A stretch of 64,000 bases of DNA from Streptomyces tendae (GTDB taxonomy: Bacteria; Actinomycetota; Actinomycetes; Streptomycetales; Streptomycetaceae): positions 4,464,001 to 4,528,000 of the forward strand of contig NZ_CP043959.1 of the NCBI RefSeq assembly GCF_008632955.1. Direction: 5' to 3'. This document shows, one piece after another, positions 26,449 to 34,661 of this stretch (position 1 is the first letter of the stretch; each line of letters opens with the position of its first letter). Made by a program: the position numbers and the translations under genes. The notes beneath the pieces were generated by a model. That model was not told the origin of the DNA and searched no databases. It worked only from the letters and a program-made list of their open reading frames with translations.

Positions 26449-26775
26449 TCAGGCCTGGCCGGTCTCGAAGCGGGAGATGCGGCCGTCGTCGTCGACGGTG
26501 AAGGACCAGCTGGTGCGCATCTCGCCCCAGGTGTCGTTGCTGTAGCGGGCGACGAGGCGCCGGCCGCCGTCGGACTCGTTGTCGACCTCCATGTGGCCGT
26601 GCGAGGAGAAGATCTCCCGGTCGGTCCACTCGGCGAGGTCGCGCTCGGTGCCGTCGTCCGCCATGGTGGCGCCCGGCGCCAGGAGGGCCATGAACGCCTC
26701 CCGGTCATGGTTGTTGACGGCCGCGACGAAGGCGCGGACGGCCGGGTCGCTGAGGCGGGTGATCTGAATGGTCAT
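26449..26775 (-). CDS. SnoaL/NTF2-like protein
   Basis: The 108-residue product has the cone-shaped NTF2-like pattern (FVAAVNNHDREAFMALLAPGATM, then WTDREIFSSHGHMEVD and ARYSNDTWGEMRT). Proteins of this type are small cyclases, isomerases or binding proteins; no catalytic set is evident. ATG 26775 is chosen because residues upstream of it look non-coding. It is divergent from the DoxX gene. Confidence 0.8.
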   Translation of the reverse strand: MTIQITRLSDPAVRAFVAAVNNHDREAFMALLAPGATMADDGTERDLAEWTDREIFSSHGHMEVDNESDGGRRLVARYSNDTWGEMRTSWSFTVDDDGRISRFETGQA

Positions 26776-26903
26776 GCCGTCAGATTCGTACCGATGCCCG
26801 GCCCCCGCCACCCGCGTCACCCGATCGGCGCCGGTGGCGGGCCGGGCCCACGGCTCCGGTGGGACGGTGGTCGGGGCCAGACCACCGTGCACGGGGAGAC
26901 GAC

Positions 26904-27446
26904 GTGACCTGTTACGACCGACGTGACCTGGGACTGCTGCTGCTCCGGCTGGGAACCGGCGGGGTGCTCGCCGCGCACGGTTCGCAGAAGCTGTTCGGCT
27001 GGTTCGGCGGTGGCGGCATCGCGGGCACCGGCCAGTTCATGGACTCCATCGGGTACGCGCCCGGCAAGGTCAGCGCCACGGCGGCGGGCCTCGCGGAGAC
27101 CGGCGGCGGGTTGCTGCTCGCGCTGGGGCTGGCCACGCCGGCGGCGGGTGCGGCGGCGGCCGGGGCGATGGCGGGCGCCTCCGCCGTGCACGCGCCGAAC
27201 GGCTTCTTCAACCAGGAGGGCGGCTTCGAGTACGCCGCGTCCCTGGGCCTGACGGCGGCGGGTCTCGCGGTGACGGGACCGGGCCGGCTCTCCCTCGACC
27301 ACCTGCTCGGGCACACGGCCGACCGGAGCTGGATGGTCCCGGCGGCCCTCGCGGCGACGGCGGCGGCCACGGCGGTGGCGGTGGGGGCGCGCAGCCGGCG
27401 GCTGCGGAAGGCCCGGGAGGGTCAGCAGGGCGTGCTGTTCGAGTAG
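26904..27446 (+). CDS. DoxX-family membrane protein
   Basis: The 180-residue protein has four predicted membrane helices and the DoxX start LLLLRLGTGGVLAAHGSQKLFGWFGG. A long hydrophobic region ends in a basic tail (RSRRLRKA). DoxX proteins are linked to redox or thiol stress in some actinobacteria, but no reaction is known. GTG 26904 has GGGGAGA upstream. Confidence 0.85.
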   Translation: MTCYDRRDLGLLLLRLGTGGVLAAHGSQKLFGWFGGGGIAGTGQFMDSIGYAPGKVSATAAGLAETGGGLLLALGLATPAAGAAAAGAMAGASAVHAPNGFFNQEGGFEYAASLGLTAAGLAVTGPGRLSLDHLLGHTADRSWMVPAALAATAAATAVAVGARSRRLRKAREGQQGVLFE

Positions 27447-27498
27447 CGCGTCACGGCGGGGCGGGCACTGTCGGTGGCCTGTGCCAGGCTCTGCGCCC

Positions 27499-27846
27499 AT
27501 GAGCGAGCACCTGTCTTCCCCGCCGGCCTCCGCCGCGGGTCTGTGGGAGTCCATCGACGGACTGTGCGGCTGGCTGGACGCGAACAGTCCCGTCGACGGC
27601 CCCGAGCGTCTGCTGATGCGCGTCCTGAAGCTGTCCGAGGAGGTCGGCGAGGTCGCGCAGGCGCTGGTCGGCGTGACCGGCCAGAACCCCCGCAAGGGCG
27701 TCACGCACAGCTGGGACGACGTGCGGGCCGAGCTGTGCGACGTCGCCGTCACGGCCCTGGTGGCGCTGCGCACCCTCACCCCGGAGGCGCGGGACGTCTT
27801 CGCCCGCCACCTCGACCGCATCACCGAGCGGTCACTGGGCGCGTGA
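27499..27846 (+). CDS. MazG-like nucleotide pyrophosphohydrolase family protein
   Basis: The 115-residue protein contains the MazG-like core KLSEEVGEVAQAL (E-E-x-x-E metal ligands) and DDVRAELCDVAVTAL (E-x-x-D). These all-alpha proteins hydrolyse non-canonical or signalling nucleoside triphosphates. It follows the DoxX gene by 52 nt on the same strand and could share its transcript. Confidence 0.83.
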   Translation: MSEHLSSPPASAAGLWESIDGLCGWLDANSPVDGPERLLMRVLKLSEEVGEVAQALVGVTGQNPRKGVTHSWDDVRAELCDVAVTALVALRTLTPEARDVFARHLDRITERSLGA

Positions 27847-27858
27847 ACACCCGCGGTC

Positions 27859-27887
27859 GGCCCGTGGCGGCGTGACCTCCACGGGCC
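27859..27887. terminator. Terminator between MazG-like and HxlR genes
   Basis: GGCCCGTGG and CCACGGGCC form a 9-bp stem with an 11-nt loop, 13 nt past the MazG-like stop. It lies between two convergent genes. Confidence 0.55.
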
Positions 27888-27947
27888 GCCCATGGGGGCG
27901 TGACCCCCGCGGCCGTCCCGCCGCCCGCCGCCGTACGCGGCGCCTCC

Positions 27948-28301
27948 TCAGCAGGAAGTGTCCTCCGGCAGGTGGGTCTCCGCCCACCTGCCCAGTTCCT
28001 TCAACGCCGGTTCCAGCGCGGCCCCCGACTCCGTGAGGCGGTACGCGACCCGCAGCGGCGGACCCTCGTCGACCTCACGGACCAGCAGTCCCGCCGCGCC
28101 CAGTTCGGCCAGCCGGTCGGAGAGCATGCGCTCGCTGATGCCGGGGATGGCCCTGCGGAGCTCGGCGAAGTAGGCGGGCTGCTCCACCAGCACGGCCACG
28201 ATCGGGCCGGTCCACCGCTTGCCGAGCAGCTGGAACACACGCGTGATACCGCCGTCGACCTTCTTGCACGCCTCTGTCCCGTGTACCTGCTCCGCCGCCA
28301 T
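27948..28301 (-). CDS. HxlR-family winged-helix regulator
   Basis: The 117-residue product has the HxlR layout: an N-terminal cysteine (TEAC, about residue 12), then FQLLGKRWTGPIVAVL, and the helix-turn-helix ISERMLSDRLAELGAAGLL. HxlR proteins such as YodB, HypR and QorR sense quinones, diamide or hypochlorite through this cysteine. The divergent azoreductase is the expected target. Confidence 0.9.
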   Translation of the reverse strand: MAAEQVHGTEACKKVDGGITRVFQLLGKRWTGPIVAVLVEQPAYFAELRRAIPGISERMLSDRLAELGAAGLLVREVDEGPPLRVAYRLTESGAALEPALKELGRWAETHLPEDTSC

Positions 28302-28337
28302 GCCCTCAGGGTACCGCCGTCCACAGGAGGTGAAAAA

Positions 28338-28349
28338 AGGTAAGTACCT
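28338..28349. promoter_or_regulatory. HxlR-type operator candidate
   Basis: AGGTA-AG-TACCT is a dyad in the 129-nt gap between the divergent HxlR and azoreductase genes. It contains the GTAAGTAC core typical of sites for this family. It lies near the middle of the gap, where it could control both promoters. Confidence 0.5.
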
Positions 28350-28430
28350 GTGTTATTCATAGTCCAGTACGAATCCGCAGCGGTTACGTGACACACGTCT
28401 CCGCTCCTCCGACCATGGGAGAAACCCCAG

Positions 28431-29081
28431 ATGGCCACGCTTCTGCACATCGACTCCTCCGTCTTCCCGGCCTCCGCCTCCGCGTCGCGGGCCGTGGCGC
28501 GGACCTTCCGCCAGGCGTGGGAGGAGCAGCACCCCGAGGGCACGGTGATCCACCGCGACCTCGCCACGGACCCCGTGCCGCACCTGACCGCGGAGTCCCA
28601 CCTGGCGGCCGTGACCGACCCCGCGGAGCACACCCCGGAGCAGGCCGCCGCACTCGCCCGGCGGCTGCTGCTGATCGAGGAGATCGAGCGGGCGGACGCG
28701 CTGCTGATCGGCGCGCCGATGTACAACTTCACGATCCCGTCCACGCTCAAGGCCTGGCTGGACAACGTGATCCTGGTGGGCCGCACCGCGGGTGACGCGC
28801 CGTCCGCCAAGGGCACCCCCGTCACCGTGGTCGCCAGCCGCGGCGGCTCCTACGCCCCCGGCACGCCCCGCGAGGGCTACGAGTACGTGCAGAACTACCT
28901 GCGCGCGGTGCTCGGGGACATGATGGGGCTCGACGTCGACTTCATCGTCCCCGAGCTGACCATGGCTCCGCGGGTGCCGGCGATGGCGGACCTGGTCCCG
29001 CTGTTCGAGAGCTCCCGCGAGCGCGCCCACCAGGACGCGACCGCCCGCGCCCGGGCCCTCGGGCACCGGCAGGCGGCCTGA
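28431..29081 (+). CDS. azoR: FMN-dependent NADH:azoreductase
   Basis: The 216-residue flavodoxin-like protein has the AzoR features: an SxFPASASASR-type phosphate-binding start (IDSSVFPASASASR), APMYNFTIPSTLKAWLD for FMN binding, and ASRGGSY. It reduces azo dyes and quinones by two-electron transfer from NADH. Its divergent HxlR neighbour suggests induction by quinone or thiol stress. Confidence 0.92.
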   Translation: MATLLHIDSSVFPASASASRAVARTFRQAWEEQHPEGTVIHRDLATDPVPHLTAESHLAAVTDPAEHTPEQAAALARRLLLIEEIERADALLIGAPMYNFTIPSTLKAWLDNVILVGRTAGDAPSAKGTPVTVVASRGGSYAPGTPREGYEYVQNYLRAVLGDMMGLDVDFIVPELTMAPRVPAMADLVPLFESSRERAHQDATARARALGHRQAA

Positions 29082-29140
29082 CACACCTCACCGGGTGCGC
29101 CGCGAAGGTGCGGCGGAACCCGCCAGGTGGCCGTGCCGGG

Positions 29141-29800
29141 TCAGCCGCGGCGGCGGGTGTCCTCCAGGAAGTGCAGGACGGCCGCGACCCGGCGGTCGGT
29201 GCGGTCGGTGGGGGGCAGGTCGAGCTTGGCGAAGATGTTGCGGATGTGCTTGTGCACGGCGCCGTCGCTGACGACGAGCCGTTCGGCGATGGCCGCGTTG
29301 CCCAGTCCCTCCGCCATCAGCGCGAGCACGTCCCGCTCCCGGGGACTGAGCCGCTCCAGCCGGGTGTCGGGCCTGCCACGGGTCAGCAGCTGGGCGACCA
29401 CCTCCGGGTCGATGGCGGTGCCGCCGTCCGCCACCCGGTACAGCGCCTCGAGGAACTCCTCGACCCGCCCCACCCGCTCCTTGAGCAGATAGCCGAGCCT
29501 GGCACTGCCCTGCGCGAGCAGGTCGCCGGCGAACGCCTGCTCGACGTAGGCGGACAGCACGAGCACCGCGAGGCCGGGCAGGCGCCGCCGGGCCTCCACC
29601 GCCGCGGTGATCCCCTCGTCGGTGTGGGTGGGCGGCATCCGCACGTCGACGATGGCGACGTCCGGCCGCTGCGCGTCCACGGCGTCCAGGAAGCCGCCGG
29701 GGTCCTCGGCCGTGGCCACCACGTCCAGGGACTCCGCGCGCAGCAGCAGCGCCAGCCCTTCGCGCAGCAGGGCGTCGTCCTCGGCGATCACGATCCGCAT
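29141..29800 (-). CDS. LuxR-type (NarL/FixJ) response regulator
   Basis: The 219-residue protein has a receiver domain with acidic pocket D8/D9, phosphoacceptor D52 (VDVRMPP) and a lysine in LLKERV. A LuxR helix-turn-helix lies at the C terminus (LSPRERDVLALMAEGLGN, VSDGAVHKHIRNIFAKL). Its start overlaps the end of the sensor kinase gene by 13 nt, so the two are translationally coupled. The nearest candidate target is the ABC transporter upstream. Confidence 0.92.
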   Translation of the reverse strand: MRIVIAEDDALLREGLALLLRAESLDVVATAEDPGGFLDAVDAQRPDVAIVDVRMPPTHTDEGITAAVEARRRLPGLAVLVLSAYVEQAFAGDLLAQGSARLGYLLKERVGRVEEFLEALYRVADGGTAIDPEVVAQLLTRGRPDTRLERLSPRERDVLALMAEGLGNAAIAERLVVSDGAVHKHIRNIFAKLDLPPTDRTDRRVAAVLHFLEDTRRRG

Positions 29801-31059
29801 GGCAGGGTCACCTTCAGGGTGGTGGGGCCGCCCCGGGGGCTGGCCAGCTCCAGTGTTCCGTCGTGCGCCTCGACCCGGCGGCGGATGCCGGTGAGCCCGG
29901 ACCCGCCCCGCTCGTCGGCGCCGCCGTGGCCGTCGTCGCGGACCTCGACGCGCAGCAGGCCGCCCGCCGTGCGGACGGCGACCCACGCCTCGCCCGCGCC
30001 GCTGTGCCGGGCGATGTTGGTCAGGGCCTCGGCGACCACGAAGTACGCCGTCGCCTCCACCGCCGCCGGGCACCGCGCGGGGACGTCCGCGTCGACCCGG
30101 CACGGCACCGGGCAGCCGGCCGCCAGCGCGGTGAGGGCGTCGGGCAGGCTCCGGTCGGCGAGGACCGGCGGGAGGATGCTGCGGACGACCGCGCGCAGTT
30201 CGGTGAGTGCCTGCTCGGCGGCGTCCTGGGCGCGGTCCAGCAGGGCCGCGGCCTCCTCCGGGTTCCGGGCGAGGGCGCGCCGGGCGGCCCCGAGCAGCAC
30301 GGTGACGGCGACGACGCGATTCTGTGTGCAGTCGTGCAACGCCCTTTCCACGCGGCGCAGTTCGGTGACGTGGGCGTCCAGCGCGGCCGCCCGCGTGGCG
30401 GTGAGCTCGGCGACCCGCAGGACGAGGTCGGTGCCCGCGTCGGGGCGCAGCAGCCGCCGTCCGGGCCAGGCCTGGAGGCGGGCGAGGGCGGGGGCGCACA
30501 CCAGGACGACGCCGACCAGCGCGGCGCCGACCAGGCTGATGGCCAGGGCGCCGGGCCAGTCCCGCACGGTCCACCAGCCGACGGCGGAGGTGGCCTCGCT
30601 CTCCGGCAGGAAGCGCCAGTACAGCGGGAAGCTGATGTCGTGGGCCGCGCTGAGCGGCAGCGTCGCCCCGATCAGCCCGAGGAACAGGCCGAGCACCGTG
30701 TGCGTGGCCACCCAGCGGACCTCGCGGCGCAGGGCGCGGTCGGCGAGCATCGCCCGCAGCCCGGACGGCGGCGGCGCCGGGCCGACGATCTCCGGACCCC
30801 AGCGGGAGAGCCTGCCGCGTTCCCGGTCGGCGACGGCACGGACCGCGTGCAGGGCGGACGGCAGCAGCCACAGGCCCACCCCGACGAGGCAGGCCGCCGC
30901 GGTCAGGGCCAGCCACAGCGTCGCGAGCAGGGCGAGCAGTCCGGTGCCCAGGCCCCCGACGAGGTGCTCCAGCGCGTCCAGCGCCGCCCGGGCGCGGGCG
31001 GACCCGGCCCGGCGCCGCCCCGGCCGTACGTCCGCCGGGCGGTCGTGGGTCACCACCAT
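29788..31059 (-). CDS. Two-component sensor histidine kinase (HisKA_3 type)
   Basis: The 423-residue membrane kinase has about four to five helices in residues 30-200. The HisKA_3 dimerisation segment carries phospho-acceptor H242 in ERALHDCTQNR; the usual DGAQQ-type sequence is DCTQN here. The ATPase domain shows EALTNIARHS (N box) and DDGHGG plus GSGLTGIRRRVEAHDG (G boxes). GGGAGG precedes ATG 31059. It follows the ABC transporter genes after 116 nt on the same strand. Confidence 0.92.
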   Translation of the reverse strand: MVVTHDRPADVRPGRRRAGSARARAALDALEHLVGGLGTGLLALLATLWLALTAAACLVGVGLWLLPSALHAVRAVADRERGRLSRWGPEIVGPAPPPSGLRAMLADRALRREVRWVATHTVLGLFLGLIGATLPLSAAHDISFPLYWRFLPESEATSAVGWWTVRDWPGALAISLVGAALVGVVLVCAPALARLQAWPGRRLLRPDAGTDLVLRVAELTATRAAALDAHVTELRRVERALHDCTQNRVVAVTVLLGAARRALARNPEEAAALLDRAQDAAEQALTELRAVVRSILPPVLADRSLPDALTALAAGCPVPCRVDADVPARCPAAVEATAYFVVAEALTNIARHSGAGEAWVAVRTAGGLLRVEVRDDGHGGADERGGSGLTGIRRRVEAHDGTLELASPRGGPTTLKVTLPCGS

Positions 31060-31175
31060 CCGCACCTCCCAGGCACGGAGGATAGAACGCCCGGGCCGCG
31101 GCCCGCCGACGCGTCCGGCCGACGGGCGCCCACGGCCGGGGGGCGCGGGGCGGGTGCGGGCCCGGGCACGTGCGC

Positions 31176-33704
31176 TCACTCGCGGACGCCGATGCCTTCG
31201 ACGGGGGCGGTGCGCAGGATCCGGCCGACCGGGAGCACCGTGGCCAGCAGCGCCAGCACGGCCGTCCCGCCCAGCAGGACCGCCCAGCCGGCGGCGGGCA
31301 CATGGGGTACGCCCGCCCCGGTCACGGCACGGACGACCGAGGTGAGGGTGACGGCGGCGATCCCGGCCCCTATCAGCAGCGCCACGCCCAGCAGACCCGC
31401 CTGTTCGGCGTGCACCATCCGCCTGACCTGGCCGCGGGTGACGCCGGCCAGGCGCAGCAGGGACAGCTCCCGGGTGCGGGCCAGCGCCGCCATGACGAGG
31501 GTGTTGGCGGCGGCCAGGACCGCGTAGCCGACCAGCACGGCGACGAGCATCTTGTTGAGCCAGCCGCTGACGGCGACGTCCTCGGCGAGTGCGCCGGTCA
31601 GAGCGCCGGCGTCCACCAGCGCGCCGCCCGGGTGGCGGCGGGCCAGCCCGGCCAGGTCCCGCTCGGCCCCGGGGTCCGGGGCGGTGCGGACGAGGACCTG
31701 GTCGTCGAGGCCGGTGACGGTGTGCCCGGCGAGGGTGTCCCGGTGCAGGGTGACGTCGCCGAAGCCCCAGCCGCGCTCGTACAGGGCGACGACGCGCAGG
31801 GTGACGGGGGTGCCGTCGCCGAGCCACAGCCGGGCCCGGTCCCCCAGCCGCCAGCCGGCGGCGTCCGCCCGGGTGGTGGACACGGCGACGGTGTTCTCGC
31901 GCAGGTCTCCGAGGCTGCCGGACCGCACCCGCAGGTCCAGGGTCCGTTCCGCGCCCCGAGGGTCGATGCCCAGCGCGGGCACGGTCTGCGGCTCCAGCCG
32001 GTCGGGCACGACGACCGAGGTGCGGCGCACGCCGGTCGCGGCGAGCACCCCGGGGATCCGGCGGGCCTCGGCCGCGGCGGACGCGGGCAGTCCGGCGCCG
32101 GCGGTCAGCGCGTACTGGGCGAGGGTGCCGTCACGGCTCTGGGTGACCGTCTGCCGTTCGAGGTTGTCCTGGAGGAACCAGACGGTGCCGCCGAGGCCGA
32201 CGGACAGCACCAGCGCGGTGAGCACGGCGACCATGCCGCGGGCATTGGCGCGCAGGTTGGCGGCGGCGAGGTACCCGCTGTTCCCCCACACGGCGCGCAG
32301 CACGGGCCCGAGCAGCCGGGCCGCCCCCTGGTTGATCCAGGGCGCGAGCAGGGCGACACCCAGTACGAACGTGTAGAGCATGCCCATCGCGGCGCCCAGC
32401 GCGCTCTGCCCGTCGGCGGCGCCGGTGAGGACGGTCAGGGAGGCCGCCCCGGCGAGGCACGCCAGCCCGCTCACCAGGCGCGCCCTGCTGCCGGAGCCGG
32501 GTTCCACGGCGGCCTCCCCGAGCGCCTCGGTGGGGCGGATCCGGGTCACGCGCAGCGCGGCGGTCCAGGCGGACAGCAGCGCCACGGCGGCGACGGCCAC
32601 GGTGACGGCCGCGGCGGACAGCGCTCCGCCCTGGACGGCGAAGTTCTCCGGCACGAAGCCCCGGGAGACGAGTTCGCCGCGGACCAGGCCCGTGGCGAAC
32701 AGCCCGGCCGGGACACCGACGACGGCGGCGAGCAGACCGAGCAGGCCGACCTCCGCGAGCAGCATCAGCCGTACCTGGCCCGGGGTGGCGGCGACGGCCC
32801 GCAGCAGGGCGAGGTCACGCCGCCGGTGCCGTACGGACAGGCCGACGGTCCCGGCGACCACGAAGCCGACGATCGCCGCCGCGTAACCGGCGAACGCGCC
32901 ACCGGCGCCGAGCGTGGGGGCCCGCGCGGTGGCGGCCTCGGGCTCGGCGGCCAGTCCGCGCGCGTCACCGGTGTACGTGGTGGCGCCCGCGGCGTCGGCG
33001 ATCCGGCGTACGGCGGCGAGGACGGTGTCCCGGTCGGCGTCCGGTGCGGTGAGGACGCCGATGGCGTCGAAGCGGCCCGGGTGCGGGTCCAGTGCGGCGG
33101 CGTGGGCGTCGGTGAAGAACAGCGCCGCGGGGCCGCTCGCCGTCCCGCCCGCGTCGACGACACCGCTGACCCGGTAGGTGCGGCTCACTCCGCCGGTGAT
33201 CACCTGTGTGGTCCCGCCGGGGGCGAGCCCGGTGCCGTCGGCGATGCGGGCGTCGACGGCGACGTCCCGGTCCGAGCGCGGCGGGCCGCCGGCCACCAGC
33301 CGGTAAGGGGCCGGTGCGGCGCTCGACCAGCCGTGACCGGTGGTCGGCAGCTCCGGGGCGGCCGTCGTGGCCACCACGAGCCGGCGGTCGCCCACCGCGC
33401 GGGCCACGCCGGGCACCTCGGCCAGCTCGGCGGCCAGTGCCCCGGGGACGCTGCCCCGTTCGGGCAGGACCAGGGTGGTCCGCTCGGTCTCGCCGAACAG
33501 CGTCGGCCCGTCGACGGTCAGGTCCCGGTCGGCCACCACGGCGACCGCCGCCCCGTAGCCCCGCGGATCGCCCTTGTACCGCCACCCGGACTCCATGAGC
33601 AGGGCGCACGTCATCAGGACGGCGACCCCCACGGAGAGGGCGACGAACGTGGCGAGGAAGCCGCTCTTGCGGTACCGCAGTGTCTGCGCGGCCAGTCGGA
33701 GCAC
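31176..33704 (-). CDS. FtsX/MacB-type ABC transporter permease
   Basis: The 842-residue permease has an N-terminal helix (GFLATFVALSVGVAVLMTCALL), a large extracytoplasmic domain (about 40-260), then two FtsX membrane blocks separated by a second extracellular region. This ten-helix duplication is typical of actinobacterial exporters that work on lipoproteins, peptides or antibiotics by mechanotransmission. GTG 33704 follows the ATPase stop by 3 nt, indicating coupled translation. Confidence 0.9.
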   Translation of the reverse strand: MLRLAAQTLRYRKSGFLATFVALSVGVAVLMTCALLMESGWRYKGDPRGYGAAVAVVADRDLTVDGPTLFGETERTTLVLPERGSVPGALAAELAEVPGVARAVGDRRLVVATTAAPELPTTGHGWSSAAPAPYRLVAGGPPRSDRDVAVDARIADGTGLAPGGTTQVITGGVSRTYRVSGVVDAGGTASGPAALFFTDAHAAALDPHPGRFDAIGVLTAPDADRDTVLAAVRRIADAAGATTYTGDARGLAAEPEAATARAPTLGAGGAFAGYAAAIVGFVVAGTVGLSVRHRRRDLALLRAVAATPGQVRLMLLAEVGLLGLLAAVVGVPAGLFATGLVRGELVSRGFVPENFAVQGGALSAAAVTVAVAAVALLSAWTAALRVTRIRPTEALGEAAVEPGSGSRARLVSGLACLAGAASLTVLTGAADGQSALGAAMGMLYTFVLGVALLAPWINQGAARLLGPVLRAVWGNSGYLAAANLRANARGMVAVLTALVLSVGLGGTVWFLQDNLERQTVTQSRDGTLAQYALTAGAGLPASAAAEARRIPGVLAATGVRRTSVVVPDRLEPQTVPALGIDPRGAERTLDLRVRSGSLGDLRENTVAVSTTRADAAGWRLGDRARLWLGDGTPVTLRVVALYERGWGFGDVTLHRDTLAGHTVTGLDDQVLVRTAPDPGAERDLAGLARRHPGGALVDAGALTGALAEDVAVSGWLNKMLVAVLVGYAVLAAANTLVMAALARTRELSLLRLAGVTRGQVRRMVHAEQAGLLGVALLIGAGIAAVTLTSVVRAVTGAGVPHVPAAGWAVLLGGTAVLALLATVLPVGRILRTAPVEGIGVRE

Positions 33705-33707
33705 GCG

Positions 33708-34472
33708 TCAGCCCTCCCGGCTCGCCGCGGGCCGGCGGAGGCCCGGCATCGCGAGCTGTTCGGCGATCCGCTCGGGCCCGGACCGCTCCAGGTCCCGGAC
33801 GATCCGCCCGTCGGCCAGGATCAGCACGCGGTCGGCGTAGGATGCCGCGACCGGGTCGTGGGTGACCATCACGACGGTCTGCCCGTACTGGTCGACGGCG
33901 GACCGCAGCAGGTCGAGGACGGCGGCGGCGGAGCGGGTGTCGAGGGCCCCGGTGGGCTCGTCGCAGAAGATCACCTCCGGCCGGGTGACCAGGGCCCGGG
34001 CGATCGCGGCGCGCTGCTGCTGGCCGCCGGAGAGCTGTGCGGGCCGGTGCCCGAGCCGCTCGCCCAGGCCGACCCGCCGGATCACCTCGTCGACCCAGGC
34101 GGGGTCCGGCCGCCGGCCCGACAGCCGGGACGGCAGCAGGATGTTCTGCTCCACGTTCAGCGCGCCCACCAGGTTGAACGCCTGGAACACGAACCCGACC
34201 CGGGCGCGCCGCAGTTCGGTGAGCCGCTTCTCCGACATCGACGACAGGTCGGTGTCCCCGATCCGCACCCGCCCGGAGTCCGGCCGGTCCAGCCCGGCCG
34301 CGCAGTGCAGCAGCGTGCTCTTGCCTGATCCGGAGGGCCCCATCACGGCGGTCGCGGTGCCGCGCGGGAACACGGCGCTCACGTCGTCGAGCGCCACGAC
34401 CGGCTGTTCACCGCCGTAGGTCTTGCGCACGCGCTCGAGGCCGACGGCGACGCCGTCCGGGGTCAGTGCCAT
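33708..34472 (-). CDS. ABC transporter ATP-binding protein (MacB/LolD type)
   Basis: The 254-residue ATPase has Walker A MGPSGSGKST, the signature LSGGQQQR, Walker B VIFCDEPTGALD and the H-loop VMVTHDPVAA. The GALD extension is typical of the MacB/LolD class that partners with FtsX permeases. GGAAGG precedes ATG 34472. It is the first gene of a run with the permease and possibly the two-component system. Confidence 0.93.
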   Translation of the reverse strand: MALTPDGVAVGLERVRKTYGGEQPVVALDDVSAVFPRGTATAVMGPSGSGKSTLLHCAAGLDRPDSGRVRIGDTDLSSMSEKRLTELRRARVGFVFQAFNLVGALNVEQNILLPSRLSGRRPDPAWVDEVIRRVGLGERLGHRPAQLSGGQQQRAAIARALVTRPEVIFCDEPTGALDTRSAAAVLDLLRSAVDQYGQTVVMVTHDPVAASYADRVLILADGRIVRDLERSGPERIAEQLAMPGLRRPAASREG

Positions 34473-34661
34473 GGTGGGCCTTCCGGGTGAAGCTGTGCGG
34501 GACCCCACCGACGCTAGAGGGGCGGCGGCCCGCCGCCCATGCAGCCGGCGACCGGCTTCAGGTGGTGCAGGCGCTACCGTCCGGGGCCTTGGTGATCGAG
34601 TGGTGGCCTCCGGGGGGCGCGCGTACGGTCGTACGGTGGACTCCCGGAAGGGCGACCCGAT

